A model generated the notes under the pieces. The model worked only from the letters and a program-made list of their open reading frames with translations. It was not told where the DNA came from and did no database searches. A program made the position numbers and the translations under genes. From Mallotus nudiflorus (taxonomy: Eukaryota; Streptophyta; Magnoliopsida; Malpighiales; Euphorbiaceae): a stretch of DNA of 64,000 bases. Shown here in pieces: positions 46,040-58,369 of the stretch; the first letter of the stretch is position 1, and each line of letters begins with the position of its first letter. Where the stretch lies: NCBI GenBank assembly GCA_947683625.1, contig CANTUR010000534.1:585048-649047 (forward strand). Reading direction: 5' to 3'.

Positions 46040-46696
46040 ACTTTTTTTTTATGTTTGCAAAATTATTATAACATGCAAAAGTTGCATTTATTAATTTTTG
46101 CATGCCATACTTGCAAGTAGTGATCATGGAAAAAGTTTTACATTCTAGTATTGTAATAATTAATTTTATTATTGTTTATGTAATTAAATGTTAATTACAT
46201 AGTATTAGGATGTATTAATAACCTTGGTATGTCAAGAATTATTTGTTTGTTGCAAAAGTTGTAATAAGGAGACTTGAAGGAGTTCAAGGAGCAAATCCAT
46301 GGAGATGGTGATAAGGATATTCATACTTAAAGTATTCATGGACAAGAATAATTTTTGTAATTTATTTTAGTATTAAAATAGGTATAAAAATTAGTCCATG
46401 ATCACTCCTTATTTGTGCATCCATATTTGCATGTTTTATGCACATATGAGATATGTATGTTTTATATGCTTTTATACATATCTGTATGTATAATTGGATT
46501 TATGTATTTGATACATATAAATTGGTTAATGTGCAAAGTGAGACCCAAAAATCTTCCAAATAAATTTAAGTCTAAGCTCTCCATTGGAGCAATAAATTGT
46601 ATAATTTTGGATTATGTATATCGGCTATGGATGCATAGGGATATATATAAATCCAAGAGATTTATACAATGTTATTGTTAAGCATAGTGATGTTTT

Positions 46697-47079
46697 AAGT
46701 GTATAAATATACTACATGCCAAGAATGGAAAATAGGCGTACTGAGGCATGTAGTATTCAAATTTATACATTTCACAGTGCCAATGGTATGAACTTAATTA
46801 ATGCCAAGGACCAAGAATGGCAATGGGTACTTGAGGTCCGTAATATTAAGAGCTTGATTGATGAAATATCACATAAGATATGATGATAGGAAAATGTCAC
46901 TTGTAAATTTTAATATTTCAAGAATGGCAAAGGATACCTGAGGAATATTATAATTTATTAAGAACTTTATCAGCCACTAGAAATCCATCCAATAAGGGAT
47001 TTCTGTTTCCTACTTGGAAGAATAGGATCCGCCAAATTAGTGGGAAATCATTAAGATTAAAGACCAAATCTAATGATTT
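46697..47079 (+). ncRNA. Series of leader hairpins with constant loops (candidate RNA structure)
   Basis: Three stem-loops share nearly the same loop but have different stems. Hairpin 1: arms 46701-46720 and 46745-46768 (stem CTACATGCC/GGCATGTAG extended by ATA/TAT and, past a 4-nt bulge, GTATAAAT/ATTTATAC). Hairpin 2: GGACC/GGTCC at 46808-46812 and 46835-46839, plus CTTAAT/ATTAAG outside. Hairpin 3: 46903-46919 with 46942-46958 (16 pairs including two G-U, one mismatch). Each loop begins AAGAATGG and ends with a GTAC- or ATAC-type core and TGA. Two more hairpins follow: AGAAATCC/GGATTTCT (46979-47004) and AAATCATTA/TAATGATTT with GATT/AATC (47045-47079). It lies between primer site and gag, where packaging or translation signals usually sit. 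Function is inferred only. Confidence 0.6.
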
Positions 47080-47137
47080 TTTATACAATGTCATTTAACT
47101 AACTAATTTTGTTACCTTTACAGATAATTTTGATAAT

Positions 47138-47930
47138 ATGAAATCATCAAACCCACTCTCCATCATACTAGATCAACATAGGCTCACGAGCCCAAACTTT
47201 GGTAGATTGGCTAAGGAATCTAAAAGTAGGTTTTGGCTTCCAAAGAAATACTATATGTATTAGAACAACCACTACCTGGTTCACTTCCCACGAATGCTTC
47301 TCAAAAGGAGTAAGACACTCTTAAAAATTGGAAAAAGCATGATTTGCAAGCACATTGCATTATGTGGGCTTCTATGAGTACCAATATCCATCGACAACAT
47401 GAGAAGTACAATAGTGCAAATGAAATCCTACTTCACCTGAAAGAGCTATTTGGTGAATAGAGTAGGACCGCTAAATATGAGATATCAAAGCGGTTGTTCA
47501 TACTAAAATGAAAGAAAGTGAGGATGTGGCAGTCCATGTGAACTCAATGATAAGATCAATTGAGGAACTAGAAAGTCTAGATTTTTCAATGGACTTCCAT
47601 CTCCAAATGGATTTGATCCTACAATCACTTCCTGAATCATTTAGGTAGACCATTGCAAATTTTCATATAAATAAAGTAGAGAGTTCACTTGCTAATTTAT
47701 TGAACATGCTTGTAACAGCCCAAAAGGCAATACAAGGCAGCAAGGGGAAGGAGACTGTTCTTATTGCTTCTTCTAGTAAGACTAAAAGAAGAGTTATAAG
47801 AAAAAGAAAGGCAAGAAAAATGTTGTCAAGCTTACAGGTAGAATAGAAAAATCTAAAGGCAAGGGGACAGGTGAGGGAAGACCCAAACAAGGGTAATTAT
47901 TACTATTGTGAAGGTAAAGGACATTAGAAA
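47138..47930 (+). pseudogene. Copia gag, broken
   Basis: The ATG at 47138 opens MKSSNPLSIILDQHRLTSPN. The capsid-like region continues with HEKYNSANEILLHLKELFGE, KMKESEDVAVHVNSMIRSI and LQMDLILQSLPESF. A Lys-rich tail follows, and then a decayed zinc knuckle near 47895 (YYYCEGKGH, then NYPKF), where Cys residues are replaced. Several in-frame stops replace Gln or Trp codons of relatives. Confidence 0.75.
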
Positions 47931-48029
47931 AGAAATTATCCTAAGTTCCTTAATTCTTTACAAACTAAAGGAAAGGATAGTTTTGGAGAAGGTATGTTTT
48001 TCTTTAATTTTTCTAAATGTTCTAATAGT

Positions 48030-50480
48030 TCATAAAATTCATGGGTATTGGATATCGGTCCTAGTCCCTCACATTTGTTTATCTTTATAGGATCTAGCAA
48101 ATAAAAGAAAGTTGAAGCCTAATGAAGTAACCTTAAAGCTTGGAAATAGTGCAAATATTGCAGCTAAAGCTATAAGGTCAACTTCAATAGATCTTTGTAA
48201 TCATTTTTTATTATTGGATGATGTATTATATGTACCTAATGCTTATAGAAACATAGTCTCTATTTCTAGTATGACTAGAAAAGGTTATGAATTTTTATTC
48301 AAAAGAGACGTATGTAATATTTACTTTGGAAGTAATATTATTGGCTTGGGTCATTTAATATGTGGTTTATATTATATTGATAATTCCAATAATAATGAGC
48401 TTCAATTTATGATTAATAAATATGAAATGCTAATTGAAAATACTTCTAATTCTAAACATCTATAGCACTAAAGATTATGTCATATTACTGAAGATGGGAT
48501 CACTAAATTAGAAAAGATAGGAATCTTGAGCAATCTTGAGCAATCTTGAATCCGCATCTAATCCAACTTGTGAAGCTTGTCTTCAGGGCAAGATGACTAG
48601 ATCACCTTTTGTAGGATAAATGGCAAGAGCCGCTGATATATTAGAAATTATACATAGTGTTGTATGTGGGCCATTTTTTGAAATGGCTAGAGGTGGTTTT
48701 TACTACTTTATAACCTTTATAGATGATCTATCAAGATTTGGATATTTATTTCTTATAAAGAATAAATTTGAATCTTTTGAAAAGTTCAAAGAATTCAAAG
48801 CCCAAGTAGAAAGCCAAACTGGGAAAAATATTAAAACTTTGAGATCAGATCGAGGAGGTGAATACTTGAGTACCGAGTTTATTGAGTTCCTAAAGGAATA
48901 TGACATTGTATCTCAACTCATACCACCTAGAACACCTTAGTTAAATGGAGTGGTCTGAAAGGCAAAATCATACTTTATTGGATATGGTATGATCAATGAT
49001 GAGTTATACAGATCTTCCTATTTTTCTTTGGGGTCATGTACTCCAAACTGCCTGTTATATCCTTAACCATATTTCATCCAAATCCCATTTTTACTACACC
49101 ATATTAGATATGGCATGGAAGAACACCAAGTGTTAAATATGTTAAGATTTGGGGATGTCCAGCTTTTATCAAAAAATTAAAAGTCAGACAAGTTGGATGT
49201 AAAATCGATAAAAGGAAGGTTTGTTGGATATCCTAAAGATAGTTTAGGATATTACTTTTATCTTACTGTTGAAAAAATAGTTATTGTAAGCAGAGATGCC
49301 ATTTTTCTTGAGAAAGAATTTGTAAAGGAATGTGGCATAGGAAAGAATATAATATTAGATGAAGAGTCATCTAAAGAAACAGAACAAACTGATCAAATGA
49401 ATATTGATAAACCCGAGGAGCCTATTCCAATTGAAAATATCATCACACCAACTCCTAAAAAATCTAGTAGGGCATCTCATCCTCCGGAGAGATTTGGCCT
49501 TCTACATGATATGCAAAAGTTGCATGCTCATGAAGATAGTCTTCATATAAATGATCCTACCACATATGAAAGAGCTTTATTGGATAAAGATTCTTCTAAA
49601 TGGATTGATGCTATGAGAACCAAAATGGATTCCATGTATACAAACAAAGTTTGGACACTTTTTGATCCTCCAGAAGGTATTGTACCTATTGGATGTAAAT
49701 GGATCTTCAAGAGAAAGACCGATGTAGATGGAAAGGTTAATACCTTTAAAGCTAGGCTTATAGCGAAAGGGTTTCGCCAAAGAGAAGGGATCAATTATGA
49801 AGAGACCTTTTCCCCAGTAGCCATGCTTAAATCCATTCAAATTCTTTTAGCTATAGCCGCACACTATAATTATGAGGCTTGGAAAATGGATGTCAAGATT
49901 GCATTCCTTAATGGTATCTTAAAGAAGAAATTTTCATAGAGCAACCTAAGGGTTTTGAATCCAAGGAAAGCTCTAAAGTGTGTAAGCTTAATAGATCAAT
50001 CTATGGCTTAAAGCAAGCCTCCATGAGTTGGAATCATCGTTTCAATAAGGCTATTTGTTCTTATGATTTCATAAAGAATAAAGATGAGCCCTGTGTTTAC
50101 AGGAAGGTTAGTGGGAGTCAAATCACTTTCCTAGTCTTGTATGTGGATGATATTTTGTTAATTGAAATGATGTAGGAATGATTACTTCTATAAAATTTTG
50201 GTTATCTAAAACTTTCTCTATGAAAGACTTAGGGGAGGCAACTTATATTCTTGGGATTTGACTCTACAGAGATAGATCCAAGAGAATGTAGGTTTATCCC
50301 AAAGTCTTTACTTGGAAAAGATATTAAAGAGGTTCAATATGCTTGAATCCAAGAGAGGATTGTTACCATTTAGGCATGGTGTTCATTTATCCAAGGGTAT
50401 GTCTCCCAAGACACCCGAGGAAATGGAACAAATGGCTAAAGTTCCTTATGCTTTAGCAATAGGAAGCTTAATATATGCAC
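48030..50480 (+). pseudogene. Copia protease, integrase and reverse transcriptase, broken
   Basis: Protease near 48045 (VLDIGPSPHIC, with Ile replacing the usual Ser/Thr of D-S-G). The pre-integrase domain is 48112-48465 (LCNHFLLLDDVLYVPNAYRN), with the HHCC finger to 48600. The integrase core is 48620-48940 (FITFIDDLSRFGYLFLIKNK and LRSDRGGEYLSTEF, with both Asp and the Glu region present). RT spans about 49590-50250: GCKWIFKRKTDVDGKVNTFK, MDVKIAFLNG, a frameshift at 49937, then LNRSIYGLKQA and an intact LYVDDILL active site. After 50175 the frame is degraded, and it ends near 50480 before RNase H. The many stops show it is inactive. Confidence 0.85.
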
Positions 50481-50486
50481 TATAAA

Positions 50487-52100
50487 ATACAAACATTCAG
50501 ACATCCGTATAATAATATATTTAGATTTATATAATATGATATACATGCATTTCATACACATGCCAAAAATCACTTTTTCAATGCAATAATAAATATAGGA
50601 AAATTTTTAGGTGGAGGATTAGAGCAGAACCCTAAATAGTTCACAACCTCAATCACATAACCAATAGCCAACCGGCTTATCCATAACTTCAAATATTTAT
50701 TTATCCAACTCAAAGTAGCAAACTGGCCCCAAGTACACTAGGTCAACTGAGAATTCGCAATCTTACTACTGACATGATTGGCCCCGAGTACACTAAGTCA
50801 ACCGAGGATTCCCAGCCACCCTTTCCAATAACCATTAATCTCAATATTCAATTTTATAATCAAATAATCAAATTCTCAGCCTAAAATCTACTGTATTGTC
50901 GTGCAACAGTCCTAGTGTAGCCCACTAGGTGGCACATTATATAACTATCCTCCAAATCTTACTTATAATTATTAAAAATAATGAAATGCATAATTAAAAC
51001 ATGGTAGCATCCATTTATCAAACAATAAACTGTTTATATACCAAATATATACAAAGTATAAATATAAGCATTTAAATAAATAATTCATATTTAAATTCAC
51101 ATTATTTAAATCATGGATGCTCACAAAATATTTACTCTATATGTGGTGCATATATATAATGATAACTCACAGTACTACTGTGCTTTGCTATTCCGGTTTG
51201 GTTGGCCCGGTTTGATTGGCCTAGTTTGCGATATAGTTAAAGAAAAAAAAATTATTATTAGAATAAAATTCCTAATTTAATAACTCTAGAATTTCTAAGA
51301 ATGACTTGATCTAAACACTACTCGACCAAAATTTCAAAACTATATTTGGACCAGTTGTCACATTTTATGAGAAATTTATTGAAAATTCGACAGAGTTTCC
51401 TCTATAAAATGGATGCCTCCTTACAAAAGTAGGGCCGATCTTGTATAGAAAATACACTTATATAGCACATAAATTCAACTGCTCGGGTTAGGCCCCCAAA
51501 CTACTCATAATGCCCAACCAAGGCTCAACAATCCACAAATGTATAAAAAACATTATAATTTCAAATAATTCACCCAAAAATCATAAAAATCTATATAAAA
51601 ATATAATACTTCTCAAATCACCAAAATGTCTCATAAAAATATTAAAAACCTTTATTTTTCAACTAAATAATAAAATTCTAGCTTTTAAATAATATTTGCT
51701 AATAAAATTCATAACTGGAATAAAATTCCCATTTTACAATTAAATTAGCATAAATTGCAAATAATTATTAAAATCACTATTTAACATCATAAAAATAATA
51801 GAATACCCATTCAAGCTTAAAAATAAGTAATAAATTTATTATTCACATATTATTCCAAAATTATCATAAATTAATTAATAAATTGGAAATAATATTAAAA
51901 ATTACTTTTCATACTTTTATTAATCCATATAGTTTAAAACAAAATAATTAACAACAATTTCAAATAAAATAAAATAATTTACTAACTTCCAAAAATACAT
52001 ATGTAGACATAAACTATCAAAATTCAATCAAATAACACAATAAATAAACTAATAATAAATACCATTAATTCATCCAAAATTATAAAAATCTCATTTAAAT
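50487..52100 (-). repeat. Tekay LTR fragment, minus orientation
   Basis: It matches the minus LTRs in order: TATACATGCA, the TTGGCCCCGAGT block near 50772, a CCACTAGGTGGCACATT block near 50920, ATAACTCACA, then AAAATGGATGCCTCC near 51406. It lacks both LTR ends. Its divergence from the 28557 copy is visibly higher than that of the 52101 copy. At 52101 it is cut by the start of another LTR. Confidence 0.75.
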
Positions 52101-52357
52101 TGTCAGGACCCAAACTGGGAGTCATGACTGGTGCTAGGGAACGAGAATTTTTTTAAATCTGGAGCTCATAGCAAGCCTTAAAAATAAAAACACATGCAAT
52201 AATCATATAAAAATATGTCAGAATCAAAACTTTAAATTGATATAAAATAAATAATCAAATCTCATTTCATAAAATAAAAATATTCATACAATATTCAGAG
52301 ATAGGTCTAAAATCCAAAATAACATACTGCTAATACAATATACTACTTTTAAGCACT
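52101..52357 (-). repeat. Tekay LTR, first part, before an insertion
   Basis: It starts TGTCAGGACCCAAACTGGGA and follows the LTR text at 28557-28805. It is interrupted after AAGCACT at 52357; the same LTR resumes at 54491. Confidence 0.8.
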
Positions 52358-54490
52358 GAATTTCAGGATGACAAAGTGTGGATGCGATAGAGGACTCTAA
52401 TAATGAAAATATCATAAATAGGTCTTCAATACTTGAAGTTTGAAACCTCAACAGTATGAATGCATTCTTCAAAGAAAGGGTTTAATGTTTTCAAGGGACT
52501 AAATTGTAATCCCTTTTAAGGACCTAATTGAAAAATTTAAATTCTTTTAGGGGTCTTTTTGTAATTAAATGTTTATTTATAGATCGAAAATCTATAATTC
52601 TTATTAGAATTGTATTATTCCCATCGGTTCCCACACTATTTTTTCAATTTTTTTAATTTTTGAAAATATTTTTCCTGAATTTTGATTGGTTAAAAATTTT
52701 CTAAAATTTATTTTTAAATTCTCAGGAAATAAAGTCCTATTAAAACTGAAACTCTTAAGAACGTAGGATTAGGGTTTTCTTTTTTTTTTTTTTGGCTCTT
52801 TTCCTATATAAGGAGAGTTTAGGCTCTTAAAAAGTAGGGGCTCTCCTGGGACTGTCTCTTTTTTGGCTTAAAAAAGTTCTCTCCATAATTTTCTTTGAAG
52901 CAGTGCATAAAATACTTTTCTTTAGATTTCCTTTGTTTTTAGAGCAAGATCAATAGACTTTTGATGGAGAGGACATCAAGTTTTTAAGATCCATTAAAAA
53001 CAATGGTGACTGATAATACTTTGAGGAGCTAATCAATATTGCATCCATTCAATCATCCCTTATTTTACTCTTTTGTTTTATTTTTATTTGATTATTTAGT
53101 TTAATTTTAATTTTATTTAATTTTTTATTTTATTTAAGCTCTAATCATTATTTATTTGCTTTTGTATTCATAATTATGGTGGGGAGTAACCTAAGCTGTG
53201 GAGTAGCATGTGATTAAATAAGAACAAAACTCATGAAGATCCATGGATTAAATTTTATATTTGAATGTAGTTTTTCAAAGTTTTATTTATTTATGTGCTA
53301 TTATTTTATTTGTTATTTTATTTTGTGTTTTTTGGATTGTATTAGTTTTTATTCATATTTGCAGTAGATCATTGTAATAGCCCCAATAGTGGGAATAATG
53401 GAATTTGGTGTGTGTGTGTGTTTGTGTGTTTTTTGGTTTTAATTTAATCAGCTAATAAAATTAGGGATTTTCATTTGGTAATTAATTAAAATTAATGGTT
53501 ATAGAAATCCTTAGGTTTTTTTTAATTAAATTAGAGTTAAGTTGGTAAAATTGGTTTTGCTTGATTGATTATTTTATTTTATTGTTTATGGTCACTTTAA
53601 TTATATTAATTGTTTGATCTTTTTATTTTTTTAGCTTGATATTTATTAGTTTTTGGGCTTGTTTATTTGTGTTTGTGTGTTTTGGGGCCCTAGGCCCACA
53701 TTAGGCTTTAATCCATTTAAATTTGGGCCTTTTAGGTTTAATTAATTAAAATGCATTTTAGACCCATAATTAATTAGATTTAGGGTATAGATAACTTAGG
53801 CCAATTTAGTTAATTAGATATAGGCTCACCTAATTTAATTTAATTATTATAGACTTAGCCCACTTAATTTAAAGTCTTTTTCATAATTTGTAGATTTAAG
53901 ATCATTTAATTTTCAAACATGTAGAATTAGGCCCATTAATTTAAATACTCCATAATTTGTAGATTTAGGCCCATTTTTAGAATTAAAATAAATAGACTTA
54001 GGTTTATTCAATTAAAATTAAATAGGAATTAGGCCCATTAGTTTTTAGCTCACTTGTAAATTAAAACATGTAGATTTAGCTCATTTAATTAAAATCAATG
54101 TATATTAGAATAACTTAGGGATTGTATTAAATGCATTATTTACTTGTATTTTCATGACTAGTTTGCTTTAGAGTTAATTGTTAGAATAAGGGTTTATATG
54201 AAATTGCATGTAAATAGAGGATAATATAGTAATTCATAAAGTAATTCTAAAAGAACACGAGACTGAAAGAAGTTGGTATTCCGTATCCAGAATCTTCTAG
54301 TTATGGTGTTAGCTTTCTTTTAGGGAATCAAGTACCACCTTTTCGATTTGTTCCAGTTATTACCTTAGGTGGTGACTTCTCGTCTCCATGCCATGTCTTT
54401 GTGATAGTGGTTAGTGTGTTCTTTAGAGCCTTAAGCTTAAACAGTGTTACGGTTGCTAAAATCTTGGACGTGTGCTAAACCTTGCCGTCT
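52358..54490. mobile_element. Unclassified 2.1-kb insertion in a Tekay LTR
   Basis: The 5-bp sequence GCACT flanks it (52353-52357 and 54491-54495); removing the insert and one copy gives AAGCACTACTACTATA, exactly the text of the uninterrupted LTR at 28795. The interior has a TATA box (CTATATAAGGAGAG near 52804), a (TG)n run at 53408-53432, and many AGGCCCA-type motifs at 53680-54080. Near its end TTAGGTGGTGACTTCTC resembles text in plant LTR elements. There is no coding frame. It may be a solo LTR or other non-coding retroelement, but the ends are not TG...CA. Confidence 0.6.
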
Positions 54491-56465
54491 GCACTACTAC
54501 TATAATTTTCTAGAGTACAATAAAAGTTCAGATAAATAAAGTACATAGTCTAGCCAGGGCTGAAGAAGACTGGCATAAAGTACTAGTGGTGAGGTCTGAA
54601 GAAGGTGAAGATCTTGAAAAAAATTAAGGGAGTCAGACCTCATTGAGTGAATTATTATAATATATATAGACATACAATCTAAATCATATACAATCAAGCA
54701 TTAGTATAATAATATACATATATACGCATTTTCACATAATGCTAAAATCCACTTTTATATATATAATAAATGCAAAAGACATTTATTTAAATGAAGGATC
54801 AATATTACCCTAAGTATTCGCAACCTCAATCAAATATCTCATTAGTCATACAGGCTCACTTAATTCCAAAGTAATTCTCTTATTCCATTTTTGAATAGTA
54901 GACTGGCCTCGAGACACTCTCCCGCAGTCTCATTATCAGTGTGATTGGCCTCGAGATACTAGGTCAACTGAGCTCCCGCAATCGCACTACCCATTACATC
55001 AAATCTCAATAATCAATAAATCAAATGTCACTTCAAGTGATTTTATAAACTCAACCATAAAATTTATCACACCGGGTACGTACATAATCCTAGTGCAGCC
55101 TACTAAGTAGCATGTTCTATCGATATCCTTCAATAAAACCATATGGTTATGGAAAATAATAAAATTCTTAATTAAATAAAATGGCATCCAATGAAGAAAA
55201 ATATATCAGAAATATACCTAACATATACTAAAAATATCTCAATAGATATGCCACATATATAGCAAAATAAACCATAAATATACCAAAATATATTAATATA
55301 TATATGCCACATATATACAAAAGATATACTAAAAATATACCTAGCAATATGTCTCATAAATAGCAAATATACAAAAAATATACTAAAAGCATACAAAAAA
55401 ATATACTAAGTCATTTAACAAGATAATTCATGTTTAAATGTGTTATGGGAATATGAAAATTCATATTCATGCATCCTATATGCAATGCATATATAAAATA
55501 ATAACTCATAAGTTTGCATTCCTCGAGACTGACTCGACGGGCCTGGTCTGATAGGCCTTGGTCTCGACACAACTAGAAAAATAAATAATAATAAATCAAA
55601 ATAAAATCCTAATGTATACTTCTAGGAATTCTAAAGGAAGACTGGATCTAAGAATTCAAAACTCAGTCAAAAACATAGAAACTCAAAATCAACCTGATGT
55701 CACGTTTTATGAGAATTCTATCGAAAAATCAATAGAATCTCCTCTATAAAAAGGACCTCTCTCTACTAAAAAGTAGAGTTGATCCTACAAGAAAACGCAC
55801 TTCTAAATCATAGTAGCTCAACACCTCGGGTTCCAACCCTAAACTACTCAAATTTCCAATTGATGTTCACAATACACAATAAAAATAAATATTAAATAAT
55901 GATATAATAAAATCATTAAAAACCCTTAATCACCAATAAATAACCATAATAATATATTTAAACATAAAAAAACATTAATTATAATGATTTTCATATTAAT
56001 TAAATAAAAATCTCAAATAATTTACATAATATTAGAAAAATCCCAATTTTTCAAATATTCAAAATAGAATAGTCAAATTCACATTTAATTACTGAAATAG
56101 CTTAAATATATAATAAAATAGTTAAAAACCCATTTAATAACCAAAATAGTAATTAATTTATTATTTAAATACAATTTTCAAAAATTAGTATTAATTAGTT
56201 AAAAATAGTAAATAATTTGTAAAAATTATTTTAATACCATTATATTATCCCAAAATTATTTAAAACATATTATTTAACCATATTGTCAACAAAAATACAC
56301 AATTAACCTATAAATCCAATATTTGCATAGTACTAAAATTTATTTAAAAATTATACAAAATTACTAAAAATTATTTTATCACTACTAAAATTACTAGCTT
56401 AAATTAATAACACTAATTTAACCAATTTTCCATCCAAAATAAATAATTAACATAACTAACAAAAA
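54491..56465 (-). repeat. Tekay LTR, second part, after the insertion
   Basis: It continues the LTR begun at 52101, matching 28796-29310 and then 32507-33720. It stops near 56465, about 0.85 kb before the expected LTR end, where LINE sequence starts. Confidence 0.8.
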
Positions 56466-56549
56466 TCAATTCATGAAGCTATTATTTTGGAATTATAAAA
56501 GAGTGGGTAACCCGTAACTCTTCGATATTTATACATTTTTTGTCTTTCT

Positions 56550-57795
56550 TATAAACCTCAAGCTCTTTGTTTGGTAGAACCTATGGTTAATTTTGATTCT
56601 ATTCTAGTTTATTTTTAGAATTATTTGTGTATGAAGATTGTTGCATTTAATAACTCAGTCCTTCCTTCTATATGGGTTCTTATCTCTAATAATTGGATTG
56701 TCGTTGTGGTTTCTTTTAGTAACTAGCAAGTCATTGTCTCTTTTATTATTGCTAATAAGCCTTATTGGGTGTAATTTTGTATATGGGAGAAATTGTTATT
56801 TGTCTCAATGCTTTCTTTGGGAGGATCTTCATCATTTAACTTCTCTTTGTGATCATAGATGGTTTATCATGGGTGACTTTAATGCATGTATCAATGCTCA
56901 TAAAAAAATAGGTCATCCACCTTCTTTAATATCTTGTAGGGATTTTGCATATATGGTAGATGATTATTGATTAATTGATTTAAATTCATTGGGTGCATTT
57001 TATACATAGATGAATGGTTGTCGTGGTTCTACTAGAGTGGAAAAGAGACTAGATATAGTACTTTGCAATCAAAATTTTCTCAATGACCGGACTTCGGTCC
57101 AATGTACAATATTAGCCTAACATTGTTATGATCATAACCCAATTTTTATGAATTGTACAGTTTCTTTAGCTCATTCTCTCTTTCAATTTAGGTATATATG
57201 GGTTACTTATAGAACCTTTGATTCTTTGGTAAGAGATGAAAGGAATAAAGCTCAGGTGTATGGATCTCACGTAAGACATCTTATGGTGAAGTTAAAGCAT
57301 CTTCGCCAAGTTCTTTGTGCTTGGAATTTATATATTTTTGTGATGTTCAATGTAATATTAAGAATGCTTCTCTTGCGCTCTCTAATTTGCAAAATTGAAT
57401 TTCCAATAAGGGGATTTTAAAAGATTCACATAGGCAAGAATTAGATTATCATAATGCTTTTGATGATTATCTTATTCAACAAGAGCTTTTTTATAAGAAG
57501 AGGAGTAGAATTCAGTGGCTTATATGTGGGGATTGGAATACTAGTTTCTATTATTCCCTTGTTGCTTATAATAGATCTCAATATCGAGTATAAGTTTCTA
57601 AAAGTAGATGGGACTTTAATTGATAATGTGGATCTTATCCATACTCATGTTCTTTCTTTTCTCCAAGACTTGTTCTCTGACAACTCAAGATCATCTTCTT
57701 TTAATATAATAAGGGAGGTTATTTTGAGCCTAGTATTAGTTAATGAGAATGGTTCTCTTGTGCCAATAATAGTAATCTTAAGTTATTATAGGTAA
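56550..57795 (+). pseudogene. L1-type LINE ORF2 endonuclease fragment
   Basis: The plus strand encodes the apurinic-type endonuclease of a plant L1 LINE. Visible motifs are FIMGDFNACINAHKKIGHP (the GDFN metal-site motif), TRVEKRLDIVLCN (RLD motif) and CYDHNPIF (the catalytic His/Asp near the domain end). The linker towards RT follows (VRDERNKAQVYGS, then RIQWLICGDWNTSFYY in a shifted frame). RT itself is absent. Several stops and frameshifts are present. The left end abuts a Tekay LTR fragment near 56465. Confidence 0.85.
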
Positions 57796-57908
57796 AATAT
57801 AGGTCTCTAAATTAACATTATTTTGATATATTATGGGCTTTATGATTCATCTGAAGCTTAAAGTTAAAGCATTGAAGCATTATTGAACACTTTTTGCTAT
57901 TAAATTTG

Positions 57909-58365
57909 TCAAAAAAACTTCAAAGCCATCTTATTCGCATCATTCCCTCTAAGGTAGGGGAAATTCATTCGTGAATTTGGTGCTACATCATCATAAGAGG
58001 AATCGTAAGAGAAAGGAATCAAATGCTTAACATTAAAGACATCAGCTTTGTGAATATGGCTATGAAATTTGAGATGATATGCATTGGGGTTTATCTTCTC
58101 AACAATCTCTATAGGGCTAATCCTTTTGGCAGACAGTTTATTGTACTCTCCATCAGGGAAATGATCCTTAGTCAAAATTGTCCACATAAAATCACTAACA
58201 TCAAACTCCAAATGCTTGTGGTTTTGATCTGCCATTTTCTTATATTTAGAATAAGTAATAAATAGATTTTCATGAACTTTCTTATGGGGCATCCTACAAA
58301 CAAGTGAAAAAATATGCTGCTTTTCCATGGACCTTCATCTTGCTAGGTAGGTGTCAATAAATCCA
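57909..58365 (-). pseudogene. Ty3/gypsy integrase C-terminal fragment
   Basis: Minus strand, with one good frame (58328-57909): KYKKMADQNHKHLEFDVSDF, LTKDHFPDGEYNKLSAKRIS, PIEIVEKINPNAYHL, FNVKHLIPFSYD and a tail with SRMNF. This is the end of integrase of a gypsy group distinct from the Tekay copies. Upstream homology continues in broken form to about 58365. It is a lone fragment wedged between a LINE piece and an Athila LTR. Confidence 0.75.
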
Positions 58366-58369
58366 TTGG

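Larger units (their letters stand above)
43703..50485 (+). mobile_element. Ty1/copia element with 2.1-kb LTR, 3' end missing
   Basis: A 5' LTR (43703-45810) is followed by the methionine tRNA primer site, a 1.3-kb leader with tandem and hairpin repeats, gag, protease, integrase and RT in the copia order. It breaks off after RT near 50485, where a gypsy LTR fragment starts, so RNase H and the 3' LTR are absent. All frames are broken. Confidence 0.85.

Noticed and set aside
46415..46681. 88-residue plus-strand frame in the copia leader considered as a small gene
   Set aside because: Hydrophobic low-complexity product from AT-rich leader, no conserved motif, upstream of gag in a broken element.
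53408..53432. (TG)n run considered as Z-DNA or regulatory element
   Set aside because: Short and imperfect; no context supports a role beyond a microsatellite.
58023..58265. Plus-strand 80-residue frame
   Set aside because: Antisense shadow of the gypsy integrase C-terminal fragment.
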